The notes below the pieces were generated by a model that worked only from the letters and a program-made list of their open reading frames with translations, searched no databases and had not been told where the DNA came from. From Streptomyces tauricus (lineage in GTDB: Bacteria > Actinomycetota > Actinomycetes > Streptomycetales > Streptomycetaceae): a DNA stretch of 64,000 bases. Each line of letters begins with the position of its first letter. Position 1 is the first letter of the stretch. Below, piece by piece: positions 51,622 through 59,947 of this stretch. A program made the position numbers and the translations under genes. The DNA lies in the NCBI RefSeq assembly GCF_014650955.1, contig NZ_BMVY01000040.1, positions 1-64,000 of the forward strand, read 5' to 3'.

Positions 51622-52545
51622 ATGGCCCTCGGATCTGCTTCCACCAGGACTGACCGCGCGCGCACCGTGCGCGACATGCTCGCGACCGGCAAGACGACCT
51701 TCTCGTTCGAGTTCTGGGCGCCGAAGACCGAAAAAGGCGAGCGGAACCTGTGGAACGCGCTGCGCAGGGTCGAGGCGGTCGCCCCCAGCTTCGTCTCGGT
51801 GACCTACGGCGCCGGCGGCACCACCCGCGCCGGCACGGTCAAGGCCACCGAGCAGATCGTCGCCGACACGACGCTCACCCCGGTCGCCCACCTCACCGCG
51901 GTCGACCACTCCATCGCGGAACTGCGCAACATCATCGGCCAGTACGCGGACGCCGGGATCCGGAACATGCTCGCCGTGCGCGGAGACCCGCCCGGCGACC
52001 CCATGGCCGACTGGGTGGCGCACCCCCAGGGCCTCACCTACGCGGCCGAACTGGTCCAGCTCATCAAGGAGTCCGGCGACTTCTGCGTGGGTGTCGCGGC
52101 CTTCCCGGAGATGCATCCGAGGTCCGCGGACTGGGACACGGACGTGGCGAACTTCGTCGACAAGTGCCGGGCCGGCGCCGACTACGCGATCACGCAGATG
52201 TTCTTCCGCCCGGACGCCTACCTGAGGCTGCGCGACCGGGTCGACGCCGCGGGCTGCGACACCCCGGTCATCCCCGAGGTCATGCCGGTGACCAGCGTCA
52301 AGATGCTGGAGCGGCTGCCGAAACTGAGCAACGCCTCGTTCCCGGAGGCCCTGAAAGAGCGGATCCTCACAGCCAAAGACGATCCGGCGGCTGTACGCTC
52401 CATTGGCATCGAGTTCGCCACGGAGTTCTGCGCGGGGCTGCTGGCCGAGGGAGTCCCCGGACTGCATTTCATTACGTTGAACAACTCCACCGCGACGCTG
52501 GAAATCTACGAGAACCTGGGCCTGCATCACCCACAGCAGGCCTAG
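51622..52545 (+). CDS. metF: Methylenetetrahydrofolate reductase
   Basis: A 307-residue flavin TIM-barrel enzyme making 5-methyltetrahydrofolate for methionine synthesis. FSFEFWAPKTEKGE, FVSVTYGAGG, HLTAVDHS, LAVRGDPPG and ITQMFFRPDAY are family blocks. With the SAM-IV unit 42 kb away it belongs to methionine metabolism. The transcript appears to start at the ATG. Confidence 0.95.
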   Translation: MALGSASTRTDRARTVRDMLATGKTTFSFEFWAPKTEKGERNLWNALRRVEAVAPSFVSVTYGAGGTTRAGTVKATEQIVADTTLTPVAHLTAVDHSIAELRNIIGQYADAGIRNMLAVRGDPPGDPMADWVAHPQGLTYAAELVQLIKESGDFCVGVAAFPEMHPRSADWDTDVANFVDKCRAGADYAITQMFFRPDAYLRLRDRVDAAGCDTPVIPEVMPVTSVKMLERLPKLSNASFPEALKERILTAKDDPAAVRSIGIEFATEFCAGLLAEGVPGLHFITLNNSTATLEIYENLGLHHPQQA

Positions 52546-52602
52546 ACCGGTCGCATCGTGATACGACACACTGCGTAGCGGCCATCTGGGAGAGGGGCGT
52601 AC

Positions 52603-53595
52603 ATGGGCTGGACGGTCCTCTACATCGCATTCGGCATCGTCGCGCTGTGGCTGCTGGGCGAGGTCCTGCTGCAGTACAAGGCGCGGCTGCGCTGGCGGCT
52701 GCTGGCCTTCGGCGGCTTCCTCGGGGTGGTCATCGGTGTCCTGATCCCGTCGGTGGTGGTCATCGGTCTGGGCGCCGCCGCCTTCGCCGTCGGGCAGACG
52801 TACGTCACGCTGTCGTTCCGCAGTGGTTTCGCGGCGGGCTGGGCCGTCGCCGGACGGCCGGGCATCACCAAGCGCCGCCGCGGCGAACCCGACCGCCAGG
52901 AACCGACCTTGGAGGTCACGGACCTCCAGGCCGCACAGAGCGGAACGTATCCTCAGGACGACTTCGGCCGCAGCGAGAGCTTCGGCGGGGACGACGCCTT
53001 CGCACGCGAGGACTCGGTCTTCGGGCACCGCCCCGCGAACGCCGCCGAGTCCACCGCGGTCTACGAGCCGCAGCCGCTGCCCGACGACACCGGCCAGTAC
53101 GGCGTCTACAGCGAAGCCGCCTACGCGGCGGCCGCCGACGCCGCGTACGCCGCCTCAGCCCAGGCACAGGCGCAGGGCGGCCAGGCGGATCAGGGCCAGT
53201 CCCAGGACCAGTTCGCCCAGAACTACGGGTACGACGGCTACTCGGGCTACGACCAGCAGCAGTACGGCTACGACACCGGACAGCAGCAGCAGTACGCCCC
53301 CTACTCCGACCCGTACGTCGGCGCGCAGTCCTACGACGCCGGCTCCTACGGCCAGTCCTACGACACCTCGCAGCAGCAGTACGGGCAGCAGGGACAGCAG
53401 GGTTACGAACAGGACCAGTACGCCGCGGGTGCCTACAACGCCGGCGACAGCACTCCGCCCGGCGGCGTCTGGGTGCCGCAGCAGCGGACCACCGAGGACC
53501 CGTACGGAGGCGAACTCCCGCCGGAGCAGCCGTATCCGTACGAGGGCAACGGTCAGCAGCAGGGCGGGTACGACGAGCAGCAGTACCGGTACTGA
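52603..53595 (+). CDS. Membrane protein with a Gln/Tyr-rich low-complexity tail
   Basis: A 330-residue protein with two hydrophobic helices (2-19 and 33-66), a basic stretch (KRRRGEPDR), and then a long tail (about 100-330) dominated by Gln, Tyr, Gly, Ser and Ala with QQYGYD, QQQQYAPY and SYGQSYD elements. The tail is prion-like in composition and should be disordered in the cytoplasm. No family function is known. GGGAGAGGGG precedes the ATG. A hairpin ends the gene. Confidence 0.85.
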   Translation: MGWTVLYIAFGIVALWLLGEVLLQYKARLRWRLLAFGGFLGVVIGVLIPSVVVIGLGAAAFAVGQTYVTLSFRSGFAAGWAVAGRPGITKRRRGEPDRQEPTLEVTDLQAAQSGTYPQDDFGRSESFGGDDAFAREDSVFGHRPANAAESTAVYEPQPLPDDTGQYGVYSEAAYAAAADAAYAASAQAQAQGGQADQGQSQDQFAQNYGYDGYSGYDQQQYGYDTGQQQQYAPYSDPYVGAQSYDAGSYGQSYDTSQQQYGQQGQQGYEQDQYAAGAYNAGDSTPPGGVWVPQQRTTEDPYGGELPPEQPYPYEGNGQQQGGYDEQQYRY

Positions 53596-53602
53596 CACGG
53601 GT

Positions 53603-53624
53603 GCCCGCGTGGTGTCACGCGGGC
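53603..53624. terminator. Bidirectional hairpin between convergent genes
   Basis: 9-bp perfect stem GCCCGCGTG / CACGCGGGC with loop GTGT. There is no U-tract on either side. Confidence 0.6.
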
Positions 53625-53632
53625 AGCCACCG

Positions 53633-55147
53633 TCACTGCGAACCCCTGAAGTCCGGCCCCTCCACGATCAGTCCGGCGACCAGTGACCCCGACATACCGG
53701 CGTGCGGAAGTCCGCCGCCGGGGTGCGCCCAGCCGCCGACCGCGAACAGGCCCGGTACACGGGTGGCGTTGCCCGGCCGCAGGCGGGTGCCGTCGGCGCC
53801 GGCCAGCGCGGGAGCGGGCACACCGCCGCCCCGGGTCCCGGTCTCCCGCTCCGTGTGCAGGGGCGTCCGTACCTCGCGCCACAGCACCCGAGCGCGCAGA
53901 TCCGGCACGGCCCGCTCCGCCGCCGCGACCATCCGGTCCGCCAAGGCGTCGGCGGCACCGGCCGCCGCCCAGTCGTGGCGCGCGAGGGACGGCACCGTCG
54001 CCGTGAGCACCACGGACTCGTGGGCGTCGTCCGGGCGCAGCCGCGGATCGTCCGGACGGTCCACCCACACCGTGGGCCGCGGCGCCGCCGCACCCGCCCC
54101 GAAGGTGTGGTCCAGCTCCTCGGCCCGGTCCACCGTGTGCACGACCGTGCGGTGTACGGCGCCCGCCTCGCGCGGGCCGCGCAGGGCGAGGCAGACCACG
54201 GCCTTGCCGCAGGACGGAGGTTCGGGACGCTGCCCCGGTGCCTCGCCCGCGTACAGCTCGTCGTGGCCCGTCAGGCTCCTCAGCAGCTCCGGCGGGCCGC
54301 CCACCACGAAGTCCGCCTCGGTGACGGTCCCGTCGCGCAGCTCCACGCCACTCGCCCGGCCGTCCTTCTCGGTGACCGAGACGACCTCCGCCCCGAACGC
54401 GAACTCCACCCGGCGGGCCACGCACCGCTCGTACACGGCCCGCGCCAGCTCGCGGATCCCACCGCGCACGTACCACGCGCCGAAGGCGTGCTCCATGTAC
54501 GGCAGGACGGCCGCGCTCGCCGGGACCGCGCGGGGGTCGAGGCCGTACGCCAGCGCGTAGCTCTCCAGGAGGGCGGTGAGGCGGGGGTCGCCCAGCTCCC
54601 AGGCGCCGACCTCGGCGAGCCGGCCCGCCGTACGCGTGCGCAGCAGACGCCGCTGCCGCAGCGCGGGGTAGGGCTCGCGCTCGCCCAGCACCTGCCAGTC
54701 GGACCACAGCGGCTCCTCCAGGAGCGGTCTGCGCGTCCGGTCCCAGGCCTCACGCGCCCGGACCAGGAAGTCGCCCCAGCGCTCACCCGCGCCCGCGCCC
54801 AGTGCCCCGTCCAGGGCCGAGACGACCCCCGCGCGCGAGGCGTTGGGCAGCGGGACCTCCGTGCCGTCGGCGAAGACGTGGCGCGCCGCCGGGTCGACCT
54901 GGACGAGGTCGACGCACGCCTCCAGCGGCTCCTTGCCGGTCTTCACGAACAGATCGCGGTAGACCGCGGGCAGTTGCAGCAGTCCGGGGCCCGTGTCGAA
55001 GGCGAACCCGTCGCGCTCGAAGCGGCCCACCGCTCCGCCGTACGTCGCCGCCCGCTCGTACACCGTCACCCGGTGGCCCGCGACGGCCAGCCGGGCAGCG
55101 GCCGCCATCGCGCCCATCCCGGCGCCGATCACCACAATCCGTGCCAT
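53633..55147 (-). CDS. Phytoene-desaturase-like FAD oxidoreductase
   Basis: A 504-residue flavoprotein of the phytoene desaturase/CrtI group: FAD motif IVVIGAGMGAMAAAARLAVAGHRVTVYER, GFAFDTGPGLLQLP, and C-terminal VGGWAHPGGGLPHAGMSGSLVAG. No carotenoid genes are adjacent, so the substrate is open. These proteins also include carotenoid isomerases and other polyprenoid oxidoreductases. The ATG at 55147 is seven bases from TAAGGT, so it is leaderless. A start 10 codons upstream is less likely. Confidence 0.87.
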   Translation of the reverse strand: MARIVVIGAGMGAMAAAARLAVAGHRVTVYERAATYGGAVGRFERDGFAFDTGPGLLQLPAVYRDLFVKTGKEPLEACVDLVQVDPAARHVFADGTEVPLPNASRAGVVSALDGALGAGAGERWGDFLVRAREAWDRTRRPLLEEPLWSDWQVLGEREPYPALRQRRLLRTRTAGRLAEVGAWELGDPRLTALLESYALAYGLDPRAVPASAAVLPYMEHAFGAWYVRGGIRELARAVYERCVARRVEFAFGAEVVSVTEKDGRASGVELRDGTVTEADFVVGGPPELLRSLTGHDELYAGEAPGQRPEPPSCGKAVVCLALRGPREAGAVHRTVVHTVDRAEELDHTFGAGAAAPRPTVWVDRPDDPRLRPDDAHESVVLTATVPSLARHDWAAAGAADALADRMVAAAERAVPDLRARVLWREVRTPLHTERETGTRGGGVPAPALAGADGTRLRPGNATRVPGLFAVGGWAHPGGGLPHAGMSGSLVAGLIVEGPDFRGSQ

Positions 55148-55154
55148 GCCAGGG

Positions 55155-55160
55155 ACCTTA
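55155..55160 (-). promoter_or_regulatory. -10 element for a leaderless start
   Basis: TAAGGT on the minus strand, seven bases before ATG 55147. Confidence 0.6.
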
Positions 55161-55207
55161 TCGGCCGCCACCGACAACGGGCCCGCGGGCCCGGGCGCCC
55201 GCCGGGG

Positions 55208-55825
55208 TCAGCCGGGCGGTGGCGGCCCGTGCCGGCCCACGAGCCGTCTCTCCTCGCGGCGCTGGGCCCGGCGCCGCAGGAACCGTCTGATCCGCGAGAC
55301 CAGGAAGTAGAGCGTCAGCAGACCGGCCAGCAGCAGGACGCCCGCGATGATCGCGGCGGCCTCGGGGTGGAACATCGCGAAGGTCAGGATCCCGGCTACC
55401 CCGAGATCCTCCGCCGTGCTCATCAGGACGTTGCTGAACGGCTCGGGCGAGGTGTTGATCGCCATCCGCGTCCCGGCCTTGACGGTGTGGCTGGCCAGGG
55501 CGGAGGAGCCGCCGATCGCCCCGGCCGCCAGCTCGGACAGCGAACCGCTCTGCCCGGCGAGCAGCGCCGCGACGACGGCTCCCGACACCGGGCGGATCAC
55601 GGTGTGCACGGTGTCCCACACCGAGTCCACGTACGGGATCTTGTCGGCGACGGCCTCGCAGACGAACAGGACGCCGGCCACCACGAGGACGTCGGGGCGC
55701 TGCAGCGACTCGGGGACCTCGTCGGTCAGTCCGGTCGCGCCGAACAGGCCGAGGAGCAGCACCACCGCGTACGCGTTGACACCGCTGGCCCAGCCACTGG
55801 TGAACACCAGGGGGAGTACGGACAC
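55208..55825 (-). CDS. DUF4126 membrane protein
   Basis: A 205-residue protein with about four hydrophobic helices and the DUF4126 pattern (FTSGWASGVNAYAVVLLLGLFGATG, VCEAVADKIPYVDSVWDTVHTVIRP, GGSSALASHTVKAGTR). The C-terminal basic stretch RIRRFLRRRAQRREERR is cytoplasmic. The GTG at 55825 is chosen because TACGAT lies seven bases upstream and no ribosome binding site is seen. A palindrome near the reported MacR consensus lies 43 bases above the -10. No function is established. Confidence 0.83.
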   Translation of the reverse strand: MSVLPLVFTSGWASGVNAYAVVLLLGLFGATGLTDEVPESLQRPDVLVVAGVLFVCEAVADKIPYVDSVWDTVHTVIRPVSGAVVAALLAGQSGSLSELAAGAIGGSSALASHTVKAGTRMAINTSPEPFSNVLMSTAEDLGVAGILTFAMFHPEAAAIIAGVLLLAGLLTLYFLVSRIRRFLRRRAQRREERRLVGRHGPPPPG

Positions 55826-55832
55826 GGACGCG

Positions 55833-55838
55833 ATCGTA
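55833..55838 (-). promoter_or_regulatory. -10 element for a leaderless start
   Basis: TACGAT on the minus strand, seven bases before GTG 55825. Confidence 0.6.
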
Positions 55839-55880
55839 ACCAGTCGGCAACGGCGTGTCCTGGGCATGAGTGCGCAGGGC

Positions 55881-55896
55881 TGAGTACGCGTACCTA
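55881..55896. promoter_or_regulatory. Near match to the MacR box
   Basis: TGAGTACGCGTACCTA. The reported MacR site is TGAGTACnnGTACTCA. The first half is exact, and GTAC and the last base of the second half match. Upstream of the DUF4126 promoter. Confidence 0.5.
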
Positions 55897-56238
55897 GGGA
55901 GTGAGTTGAGTATGCGCGCGGATGGGTTCCCACCTGCGCGAACGAGAGAGTAGGGGCACGGAAAGGGGCGCGGCTCCGGTACCGCCGACACGGGGCGGCG
56001 GAACGGGCGGCGCCCTCTACCGCTCCTTCCGCCGATCACTCGGCGGGAGCGAGGCACGGGGGGCCCGAGGGAGACCGGAACGGGGGGAACCGTCGGGGAC
56101 CACCGGGGGATGTACGGGGGGATGCAGGGGGGAGCACAGGAGGGGCGCCGGTCCGGCGTGGCCCGCGGGGGACGCGGCCACTTCGGACCGGCGCTCACCT
56201 GTGTCCGCCGTGCCCCCGTGTCATCCGGTTCACCTGGG
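55897..56238. other. Intergenic region without a recognisable gene
   Basis: About 340 bases, rich in runs of G. Open frames cross it but none has gene-like codon use or a ribosome binding site. No conserved RNA or terminator was seen. Confidence 0.5.
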
Positions 56239-56880
56239 TCACTTGCGCCCGAGGCCGTCGCCGCCGACCCTCCCCTGCAGCAGCAGGGACAGCGCCGCGT
56301 GGACGTCGTCCAGGGAGCGCTGCGGCTGGAACGCCTGCCAGTCCAGGGCCGCCACCAGCACCATGCCGACCAGCGCCGCCGCCGTCAGCGGGGTGTCGAT
56401 CTCGTCGCTCAGCTCGCCGTTCGCGATCCCGTCGCGCAGGACGTCCTCGACGACGGCGACGGCCTGCTGCCTGACCACCATCAGCGTGGACTGCCAGGCC
56501 CGGTTGGTGCGCCACAGCTCCGCCACGTAGAGCTGGGTGAAGGACGGGTAGCGGCCGATGAAGACGAGGCCCGCCCGCATCATCGCGTCGAGCGCGTCGA
56601 CCCTGCTGCCGCCCTCCTCGTCGGTCTTGTCGACCGCCTCCCGCAGAGAGGCGGTGAGCAGTCCCACCCCGTGCCGGAGCAGCTCCTCGAAGAGGACGGA
56701 CTTGCTCGCGAAGTTGTAGTAGACCGTGCCCTTCGCCACTCCGGCACGCTCGGCGATCTCGTCCACGGTGGTGGCGGAGAAGCCCTGCTCGGCGATGAGG
56801 GTCACCGCCGCCTCGTAGAGCTTCTGCCGGGTCGCCTGCCGCCGGCCGCCGCCGCTGTCCACCGTCCTGCTGCTTTCCAT
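56239..56880 (-). CDS. TetR family regulator of the YhgE/ABC operon
   Basis: A 213-residue TetR protein. The helix-turn-helix is ATRQKLYEAAVTLIAEQGFSATTVDEIAERAGVAKGTVYYNFASKSVLFEELL. The C-terminal half is a generic ligand-binding domain. The ATG is 11 bases after the YhgE stop, with GACAAT seven bases upstream, so it may also have its own leaderless promoter. The palindromes before the ABC gene are its probable operators, so the operon would be self-regulated. The ligand is unknown. Confidence 0.92.
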   Translation of the reverse strand: MESSRTVDSGGGRRQATRQKLYEAAVTLIAEQGFSATTVDEIAERAGVAKGTVYYNFASKSVLFEELLRHGVGLLTASLREAVDKTDEEGGSRVDALDAMMRAGLVFIGRYPSFTQLYVAELWRTNRAWQSTLMVVRQQAVAVVEDVLRDGIANGELSDEIDTPLTAAALVGMVLVAALDWQAFQPQRSLDDVHAALSLLLQGRVGGDGLGRK

Positions 56881-56891
56881 GGCCCCGATTG

Positions 56892-58982
56892 TCACAGGCT
56901 CAGCTCCGGGTGAAGGCGGTCCAGGGTCCACACCTGCCGTCGTCGCGCGGACACCGCGGTGAGCGCGAGGGCGCCCAGGGTGAAGGCGGTGAGGACGGCG
57001 CACGCCTGCCAGACCGGCCCCAGACCGCCGCCCGTGATGAGCCTCCTCAGGGCGTCGACGACGTAACTCATCGGCATGAAGGGGTGGATCGCGTTGAAGA
57101 AGCCCGGGCTGGTCTGCACGGGGTACGTGCCGCCGGCCGAGGTCAGCTGGAGCATCAGGAGCGCGAGGACGAGGATCCGGCCGGCCGCTCCGAAGCGTGC
57201 GTTGAGCCACTGCACGATCGCCGCGAAACAGGCCGTCACCAGGAACAGGAAGGCCACCGTCCCGGCCGCGCGCACCGCCTCCAGACCGATCGCCCAGTGC
57301 AGTACGGACACCAGCGCGACCGTCTGCAGCACTCCCAGGGCGGCCACCGGCAGCCAGCCCGCCAGCGCGATCCGCCAGGCGGGGGCGCCCGCGGCGAGCG
57401 CGCGCCGGTTGAGCGGCGGGATCAGCATGTAGGCGACCATCGCACCCACCCACAGGGAGAGCGGAATGAAGTACGGCGCGAAACCGGTCCCGTAGTTGGG
57501 CGCCTTGTGCAGGTCCTTCGAGGCGAGCTGTACGGGGTCGGCCATGACCCCGGTGCGCTGATCGCGGTCCTTCTTGTCGTAGTCCGGGATCTTTCCCGCG
57601 CCGTCGTGGAGTCCGCCGGCGAGCTTCTGCGACCCGTCGGCGAGTTTGTACATGCCGCCTTCCAGGTCGTCGGCGCCCGTGCCGAGCTTGCCGATCCCGC
57701 TGTCGAGGTCGGTGGCGCCTGTCCTGGCCGTGCCGAGACCCGTGTGCAGGGTCCTGGCGCCCTTGGCGACCTTCCCGGCCCCCTTGTTGAGCTCGTTGAT
57801 CTTCGAGACGGCCGTGGCGAGGTCCTCGGACAGACGCGGTGAGCGCTCGGCCAGCGCCCGCGCCTGCTTCTCCAGGGTGGCCAGGTGCTTGTCCAGCGAC
57901 TTCAGGTCGCCGTTCTGGCCGGCCACCAGGGTCTCGACGTCGTCGGCGACCTTCGCCACGTCCGCCGCCGCGTCCTTCGCCTTCTTCAGGTCCGGGCAGG
58001 CGGTGTCGGGCAGCGGCAGGTCCTGGTCCTCGCACCGCGCTTTGTAGACACCGTTCAGCGTGTCGGAGGCGGTGTGCGCGCTCCTGGCGGCGGCCGGGGC
58101 CGTCCTCGCCAGCGTGTCGAGGTTGCCGCGGATGACCGAGGCGGAGTCCGCGACGAGCCGTGCGGTGTCGCCGATCTCCTTCTCGTTGCCCTTCAGGAAG
58201 GGCCCCACCGTGTCCGCGACGCCGTTGACCTTGTCCGCGAGGGTCTGCGTGCCCTCCGAGACCTGCCGCGAGCCGTCCTCCAGATCGCCCGCTCCCGTGT
58301 CGAGCTTCCTCAGCCCGGCGGAGAGCTTTCCGCTGCCCCTCTCGGCGTCCGCGAGACCGTCCGCGAGGTCCTTCGAACCCTTCTTCGCCTTCCCGATGCC
58401 ACCGGAGAGGCTGTCGGCCCCCTCGGCGGCCTTCTCGGTCTTCCCGTGGATGTCCGAGAACGAGACGTAGATCTTGTCGAGGAACGACCGCGACGCCTTG
58501 GTCGAGGCGGCCGTGCGCACCTCGCTGAAGACCGTCCGCGAGATCTGCCCGACGATGTAGTTGTTCGCGTCGTTCGTACGCACCTGGAGGGCGCCCGTCT
58601 CAGGGGAGTCGCCCGAGCTGGAGGCGATCCTCTTACTGAAGTCGGTCGGCATGGTCAGCGACAGGTAGTAGTCGCCGTCCTCGACCCCCTCGCGGGCCTC
58701 GGCGGCGCTCACCTCGTGCCACTCGAAGGTGTCGCTCTTGCGCAGCCCTTTGGTGATCTCGTCGCCCAGCACGACCTTCTTGTCGGCGGCGGTGGCTCCC
58801 CGGTCGTCGTTCACCAGCGCCACGGGGATGCGGTCGAGACGGCCGTACGGGTCCCAGAACGACCACAGGTAGAGGGCGCCGTACAGCAGGGGCAGCAGCA
58901 GGAGCGCGGCCAGCGCCGCGCGCGGGAGCCTTCCCCTGCCGAAGCGCCTGAGCTCAAGCGCGGCCAGTTTCGGCGAGCGCAT
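56892..58982 (-). CDS. YhgE/Pip domain transport protein
   Basis: A 696-residue membrane protein. One N-terminal helix (about 20-42) is followed by the YhgE/Pip domain (YGRLDRIPVALVNDD ... YYLSLTMPTDFSKRI). A long helical region then follows with many G-L/S-LxxG repeats (heptad-like, about 190-470), then five or six C-terminal helices of the ABC-2 permease type (FAPYFIPLSLWVGAMVAYMLIPPLNRRAL). It is related to phage infection protein and to EsaA of type VII secretion. Its start overlaps the end of the ABC gene by 29 bases. Confidence 0.9.
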   Translation of the reverse strand: MRSPKLAALELRRFGRGRLPRAALAALLLLPLLYGALYLWSFWDPYGRLDRIPVALVNDDRGATAADKKVVLGDEITKGLRKSDTFEWHEVSAAEAREGVEDGDYYLSLTMPTDFSKRIASSSGDSPETGALQVRTNDANNYIVGQISRTVFSEVRTAASTKASRSFLDKIYVSFSDIHGKTEKAAEGADSLSGGIGKAKKGSKDLADGLADAERGSGKLSAGLRKLDTGAGDLEDGSRQVSEGTQTLADKVNGVADTVGPFLKGNEKEIGDTARLVADSASVIRGNLDTLARTAPAAARSAHTASDTLNGVYKARCEDQDLPLPDTACPDLKKAKDAAADVAKVADDVETLVAGQNGDLKSLDKHLATLEKQARALAERSPRLSEDLATAVSKINELNKGAGKVAKGARTLHTGLGTARTGATDLDSGIGKLGTGADDLEGGMYKLADGSQKLAGGLHDGAGKIPDYDKKDRDQRTGVMADPVQLASKDLHKAPNYGTGFAPYFIPLSLWVGAMVAYMLIPPLNRRALAAGAPAWRIALAGWLPVAALGVLQTVALVSVLHWAIGLEAVRAAGTVAFLFLVTACFAAIVQWLNARFGAAGRILVLALLMLQLTSAGGTYPVQTSPGFFNAIHPFMPMSYVVDALRRLITGGGLGPVWQACAVLTAFTLGALALTAVSARRRQVWTLDRLHPELSL

Positions 58983-59751
58983 CCACCGTCTCCTTGTCGT
59001 GGTCGTCGGACTGGTCCTGGTGCCGGTCGTGGGCCGGTGTGCGGGCGGCTCCCGTGGACACCACGACCGCGCCCTCGGGGGCCTTGCTGCACACCGCCAC
59101 GACCGTGGTCCCGGCCTCGGTCAGGGAGCGCAGCAGCGCCCACACCTCGGTGCGTTCGTCGTCCGAGAGCTTCAGGTCGGTGTCGTCGATCCCGAGCAGC
59201 CGGGGGCGGCCGATCAGGGCGAGGGCCACGGACAGCCGCAGCGCCTCCAGGCGTTCCAGGTCGCGTACGGCGGTCCTGGATCCCTTGGGCAGCGCCTCCC
59301 GGTCGAGCCCGGCGGCGGCCAGCGCGCTGTCGACCCGCAGCCGGGCCTCCGTCAGCCGCTCCTGACGAGGTCGCAGCAGCCCGCGTACGGGGCCGCCGAA
59401 CCGCCGCTGGAGCAGCGCGCGTTCCCGGAGGTGCTCGGCGACGGACAGGGCGGGCTCCAGGTCGGTGACGCCGGGCACATGGGCCAGCGCGCTGAACCGG
59501 CGGACCGCCGCCATCTGCTTCGGCAGCTCGCGGTGCCCCACCCGCGCGTGTCCCTCGGTGGGCTTCATCCGACCGGTGAGGGCCAGCAGCAGACACGTAC
59601 GGCCCGAGCCCGAGGGGCCCTCGACCGCGATCAGCGAGCCGGGCTCCGCGTCGATGTCCACGCCGCGGAACGCCCAGCCGCGGGGTCCCTCGAGCCCGAA
59701 GTCCTCGGCCGTGACGCCGAGTCCGTGCGGACCGTCCACAACTTCCCCCAC
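58954..59751 (-). CDS. Degenerate ABC ATPase
   Basis: A 265-residue ABC-like protein. The P-loop is GPSGSGRTCLLLALTG, with Arg instead of the Walker A Lys. The signature motif is LERLEALRL, without LSGGQ. Walker B is PRLLGIDDTD, ending in DD rather than DE. A Gln-loop and catalytic His are not clear. It may bind but not hydrolyse ATP and act as a regulatory partner of the YhgE protein. The start is uncertain: GTG 59751 or GTG 59739. Confidence 0.78.
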   Translation of the reverse strand: MGEVVDGPHGLGVTAEDFGLEGPRGWAFRGVDIDAEPGSLIAVEGPSGSGRTCLLLALTGRMKPTEGHARVGHRELPKQMAAVRRFSALAHVPGVTDLEPALSVAEHLRERALLQRRFGGPVRGLLRPRQERLTEARLRVDSALAAAGLDREALPKGSRTAVRDLERLEALRLSVALALIGRPRLLGIDDTDLKLSDDERTEVWALLRSLTEAGTTVVAVCSKAPEGAVVVSTGAARTPAHDRHQDQSDDHDKETVDALAETGRA

Positions 59752-59762
59752 CTTCCGGGCCC

Positions 59763-59785
59763 TTCAACCGGTGGCACCGGTTGAA
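59763..59785. promoter_or_regulatory. Palindrome in the leader of the ABC gene
   Basis: TTCAACCGGTG - G - CACCGGTTGAA, perfect 11-base arms, 12 bases upstream of the first start codon. Possible second operator or RNA hairpin at the transcript start. Confidence 0.7.
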
Positions 59786-59791
59786 CCGCGA

Positions 59792-59823
59792 AGTTTTTGC
59801 ACTGACTGGTCAGTGCAAAAACT
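59792..59823. promoter_or_regulatory. TetR-type operator before the ABC/YhgE/TetR operon
   Basis: Perfect 15-base arms AGTTTTTGCACTGAC / GTCAGTGCAAAAACT with a 2-base centre. On the minus strand TTGCAC (-35) and AAACTT (-10, 16-base spacing) lie inside it, so binding would block transcription. Confidence 0.85.
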
Positions 59824-59947
59824 ACTCCGAACCTATGAGCGAAGCAAAAGCGCAGGTCAGAACGGATTGTCAGTGGCATACCGCACGATAGGCACATACG
59901 GCATCTCCCGTCGGGGTGTGCCGTCACACGACGACAGGAGGTTCGTC

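Noticed and set aside
51750..54560. A plus-strand open frame of 936 codons across metF and its neighbours
   Set aside because: It is out of frame with metF, the Gln/Tyr-rich gene and the convergent flavoprotein. Its codon use is that of a shifted frame.
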